Below, one piece after another: positions 8,349 through 10,927 of a stretch of 10,927 bases of DNA (its first letter is position 1; each line of letters opens with the position of its first letter). A program made the position numbers and the translations under genes. The notes beneath the pieces are model-generated. The model saw nothing but the letters and a program-made list of their open reading frames with translations. It had not been told where the DNA came from and did not search any database. Source of the stretch: an uncultured Ignavibacteria bacterium (GTDB lineage: Bacteria; Bacteroidota; Ignavibacteria; Tepidaquicellales; Tepidaquicellaceae); NCBI GenBank assembly GCA_937974175.1, contig CALJIG010000081.1, positions 1 through 10,927 of the forward strand, given 5' to 3'.

Positions 8349-8458
8349 TTTAACCACAGAGAACTCAGATTAATATTCACAGAGTGCACAGAGGTATGAA
8401 TTAAAAAATTTAAATTCTGTGTTCTCTGGGTAAGACTCTGTGTCCTCTTTGGTTAAAA
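8349..8458. repeat. Palindromic CACAGAG/CTCTGTG intergenic element
   Basis: The entire gap between two convergent stop codons is an imperfect inverted repeat. The ends are TTTAACCACAGAG (8349-8361) and CTCTTTGGTTAAA (8445-8457), which pair with one mismatch. The left arm carries CACAGAG at 8355, 8378 and 8387. The right arm carries CTCTGTG at 8436 and related TTCTGTG at 8415, around an AT-rich centre (about 8400-8414). A transcript from either side could fold into a long interrupted hairpin and might serve as a bidirectional terminator. I recall similar AACCACAGAG-type repeats in many unrelated environmental genomes, suggesting a dispersed element, but copy number cannot be judged from this window. 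Confidence 0.75.
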
Positions 8459-10477
8459 TTATGAACCTATCATTTTTTCAAACTCATCTTCATCGAGAAT
8501 TTTTACTCCTAGCGATTTTGCCTTATCAAGCTTGCTGCCTGCATCACTTCCTGCTAAAAGAAAATCTGTTTTTTTACTGACTGATGAAGAAGTCTTTCCT
8601 CCTAAATCTTCAATAATTTTTCCTGCCTCTTCTCGTTTAAATTTTTCAAGAGTACCTGTGAGTACAAAAGTTTTATTATTGAATAAAGGATTTATTTTTT
8701 GTGTAATAGACTTATCTATTTCAAATTTTAACCCTGCCTTGCGGAGCCTCTCAACTAATTTTAAGTTATGCTTATCGGCAAAAAAGTTTGCAACGCTTTC
8801 AGATATCTTCGGACCTATTTCATGTACTTCATTAATTTCTTGCTGCGAAGCGCTCATTAATTTATCAATGGAGCCGAAATGTTTTGCCAGGACTTTTGCA
8901 GTTCTTTCTCCTATATGCCGAATGCCTAATGCGAACAAAACTTTATCGAATGGTTTCTCTTTTGACTGCTCTATGCCGTTTAAAATATTTGTGATGCTCT
9001 TCTCGCCAAAGCGTTCAAGCTCAAGCAATTCTTTCCTGCGTTTATGCAGATCATAAATATCTGCATAGTTCGAAATAAATCCTTTGCCAATAAATATTTC
9101 AATTATCTGAAATCCAAGTCCTTCTATTTCCATAGCATCACGCTGGACAAAGTGTTCAATCCTTCCCTGCACCTGTGCGGGGCATGCTGAATTCGGACAG
9201 TAATAAGCAACTTCGCCTTCCGGTTTTTCCAATGGAGTATTACATACAGGACAATTTGTCGGATAAGGAAATTTTTTAGAATTCTTCGGACGCTTATCTA
9301 AAATCACTTCAACCACTTTAGGAATTACATCTCCGCCTTTTTCAATTTTTACGTAATCTCCTTCGCGTATATCCTTTCTTTCAATCTCATCAAAGTTATG
9401 CAGCGTTGCGCGCGATATAGTAGAGCCGGCAAGAAAAACAGGTTCAAGATTTGCAACGGGAGTTACTGTTCCTATTCTTCCGACCTGAAGAGTAATGCTT
9501 TTTATTTTCGTTATCTGCTGCTTGGCTTTGAACTTATAAGCGACTGCCCAGCGGGGAGATTTTGAAACGCTGCCAAGCTCTTCCTGCTGCGCAAGCGAAT
9601 TTACTTTTATTACAACTCCGTCTATTTCATAGGGTAAATCGTCACGAGTCTCTTCTATCTTATCGCAGAATTTCTTTACTTCATCAATTGAATTAACTTT
9701 AATTGTCTTGTCATTTACAGGAAGCTTTAGCTCTTTCAATAACTTCATATTATCAAAATGCGAAACAAGCTTTACATCATCTGAGCGTAAGTTGTATGCA
9801 AAAAATTGTAAAGGACGTGTTGCAACTGCTTTTGAATCTTTTTGCTTTAATGTTCCAGCGGCTGTGTTGCGGGCATTTGCAAAAAGCTTTTCGCCTTTTA
9901 ATTCCTGTTCTTCGTTTATTTTTAAAAAATCTTCTTTTTTAAAAAACACTTCACCGCGCGCCTCAAAGTTTTCTATCTTACTGTGATTTACGGTTAGAGG
10001 TATGGAACGAAGCGTTTTTAAATTCTGTGTTATGTCATCTCCCTTTTCACCATCACCGCGCGTTGCGCCTGTTTTTAATTTCCCGTTCTCATATACAATA
10101 GAGACTGCAAGGCCGTCAAATTTTAATTCGCATACGTATTCAATTTTTTCATTGGGTAGAAGTCCTCTTACACGCTTATCAAATTCAAACAGCTCATCTT
10201 CATTATAGGTATTTGCAAGCGAAAGCATTGGGACTGAGTGCTGTACAACTTTGAATGATTTAGTAGGTTCGCCTGAAACGCGATTTGTGGGAGAGTCCTT
10301 TGATTTCAAATCCGGAAAATCTTTTTCGAGCTGTTCCAGCTCCTTCATCATCATATCATAGGCGTAATCATCTATATCCGGCTGAGCTAAAGTATAATAC
10401 TTGTAGTCAGCATCAGCAATTTTCTTTATTAATTCGTTTATTTTTTTTTCTGCTGAGGATGGTGTGAGTGCCTTCAT
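8459..10477 (-). CDS. ligA: NAD-dependent DNA ligase LigA
   Basis: A complete 672-residue ligase, the usual size. It seals nicks in duplex DNA during replication and repair, using NAD+ as AMP donor. The order of domains is standard. Domain Ia (about 1-70) has the tyrosine-rich YKYYTLAQPDIDDYAYD. The adenylation domain carries catalytic Lys119 in CELKFDG, then TRGDGEKGDDIT, ARGEVF, EIDGVVIK (284-291) and WAVAYKFKA. An OB fold follows, with GRIGTVTPVA (333-342). The zinc finger uses Cys409, 412, 427 and 432. Helix-hairpin-helix repeats occupy about 445-580, with ALGIRHIGERTA. A BRCT domain lies at about 595-670, with FVLTGTLEKFKREEA. No key residue is missing. The upstream gene on the same strand ends 14 bp before the ATG, so co-transcription is plausible. 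The 3' side is the palindromic element. Confidence 0.98.
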   Translation of the reverse strand: MKALTPSSAEKKINELIKKIADADYKYYTLAQPDIDDYAYDMMMKELEQLEKDFPDLKSKDSPTNRVSGEPTKSFKVVQHSVPMLSLANTYNEDELFEFDKRVRGLLPNEKIEYVCELKFDGLAVSIVYENGKLKTGATRGDGEKGDDITQNLKTLRSIPLTVNHSKIENFEARGEVFFKKEDFLKINEEQELKGEKLFANARNTAAGTLKQKDSKAVATRPLQFFAYNLRSDDVKLVSHFDNMKLLKELKLPVNDKTIKVNSIDEVKKFCDKIEETRDDLPYEIDGVVIKVNSLAQQEELGSVSKSPRWAVAYKFKAKQQITKIKSITLQVGRIGTVTPVANLEPVFLAGSTISRATLHNFDEIERKDIREGDYVKIEKGGDVIPKVVEVILDKRPKNSKKFPYPTNCPVCNTPLEKPEGEVAYYCPNSACPAQVQGRIEHFVQRDAMEIEGLGFQIIEIFIGKGFISNYADIYDLHKRRKELLELERFGEKSITNILNGIEQSKEKPFDKVLFALGIRHIGERTAKVLAKHFGSIDKLMSASQQEINEVHEIGPKISESVANFFADKHNLKLVERLRKAGLKFEIDKSITQKINPLFNNKTFVLTGTLEKFKREEAGKIIEDLGGKTSSSVSKKTDFLLAGSDAGSKLDKAKSLGVKILDEDEFEKMIGS

Positions 10478-10491
10478 TGAGCTAAAATTAA

Positions 10492-10927
10492 TTATCTGAA
10501 GTGAATATCTCCGAAGTTGTTGCAGTTTGTTGAGGCAGGGAATAAACCTCTTTTGTTTCTCATATAAATTCGCTTATAGGCATTAAAAAATCCGAAGGTA
10601 GAACCTTTGAAATTTACATTATAATATCCGGGAAGAAGCACATTATTTTTAAAAACAAAAAATGAGTCATTTCCATCGTAAAAATACAAAGAAAGAGTAT
10701 CTTTTTCAGGGACAGAAAAGTTTAAACTTATTGAATCGTTAGCGGGATTTGGATATGCCGGTCCGAAGGCTCTTCGTGTAAGACTATCGCGAAAGCACCA
10801 ATCTGTATAATCACCTCCTAAAATTCTCCCTGTGGCATCTGCTCTTAAAATATCGTCATCATTCATCGTAGAAATACTACCCGTATTAACTACATCGGAA
10901 TTATTGCAGCTGTATATTCCTGCCAGT
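10492..10927 (-). CDS. Probable small lipoprotein with divergent T9SS sorting-like domain (5' partial)
   Basis: The frame stays open to the window edge, so the start lies beyond it; 145 codons are visible. The ATG at 10864-10866 is internal. The visible N-terminus reads LAGIYSCNNSD, where Ser-Cys could be a lipobox (IYS-C), but the signal peptide is cut off, so lipidation is inferred. An acidic linker (MNDDDILRADATGRIL) leads into a domain resembling the Por sorting fold: PAYPNPANDSISLNFSVPEK, then LSLYFYDG, PGYYNVNFKG and AYKRIYMR. It then adds about 20 residues ending in FGDIHFR, instead of stopping in the usual basic strand. Functional T9SS signals normally end the protein, so this may be a structural relative rather than a secretion signal. 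It lies 14 bp upstream of ligA on the same strand. No specific function can be assigned. Confidence 0.7.
   Translation of the reverse strand, partial: LAGIYSCNNSDVVNTGSISTMNDDDILRADATGRILGGDYTDWCFRDSLTRRAFGPAYPNPANDSISLNFSVPEKDTLSLYFYDGNDSFFVFKNNVLLPGYYNVNFKGSTFGFFNAYKRIYMRNKRGLFPASTNCNNFGDIHFR

Noticed and set aside
8349..8458. Possible CRISPR-like array from repeated CACAGAG words
   Set aside because: The words are only 7 bases, irregularly spaced, and change orientation across the centre, forming a palindrome rather than a direct-repeat/spacer array.
8532..9056. A 174-codon open frame on the + strand inside ligA
   Set aside because: It is antisense to a clearly conserved ligase, has a serine/leucine/cysteine-rich shadow-like composition, and shows no domain.
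9703..10467. Several short + strand open frames opposite the 5' half of ligA
   Set aside because: All are antisense to the adenylation and N-terminal domains of LigA and look like frame shadows.

Overview
The window is an AT-rich, gene-dense bacterial segment with eight protein-coding regions. Two of them run off the ends. The best guess at origin is an Ignavibacteria-like member of the Bacteroidota/FCB group. Three observations support this: a secreted protein ends in a type IX secretion (T9SS) sorting domain with the YPNPFNPTT signature common in Ignavibacteria; a second protein carries a related YPNP domain; and the starts I inspected lack a recognisable Shine-Dalgarno sequence, as is common in Bacteroidota. 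This is inferred from sequence character, not from a database match.

Left part (1-2719, + strand): the 3' part of a methyltransferase/family 2 glycosyltransferase fusion, followed four bases later by a polytopic GT87-type glycosyltransferase. Together they look like the tail of a membrane glycan or glycolipid synthesis operon. Facing them (2694-4897, - strand) is a two-gene unit: urocanate hydratase (hutU), then a PAP2-family lipid phosphatase whose start codon shares one base with the hutU stop. The phosphatase and the GT87 gene converge and overlap by 26 bp.

Middle (4898-8348): a 178-bp gap holds a clear rho-independent terminator for the leftward gene for a 764-residue secreted YVTN-like beta-propeller with a T9SS sorting domain. 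Divergent from it, across 123 bp, is a WYL-domain transcriptional regulator.

Right part (8349-10927): the regulator converges with the gene for NAD-dependent DNA ligase (ligA). The 110 bp between their stop codons is almost entirely an imperfect palindrome built from CACAGAG/CTCTGTG words, which looks like a dispersed intergenic repeat. Upstream of ligA, on the same strand and 14 bp away, is the 3' part of a probable small lipoprotein with a divergent sorting-like domain.

I see no tRNA, rRNA, CRISPR array, transposase, phage gene or obvious defence system. No gap exceeds 300 bp. The window reads mostly as ordinary chromosome. Its most unusual items are the palindromic element, the unusual hutU-PAP2 pairing, and the odd sorting-like lipoprotein.
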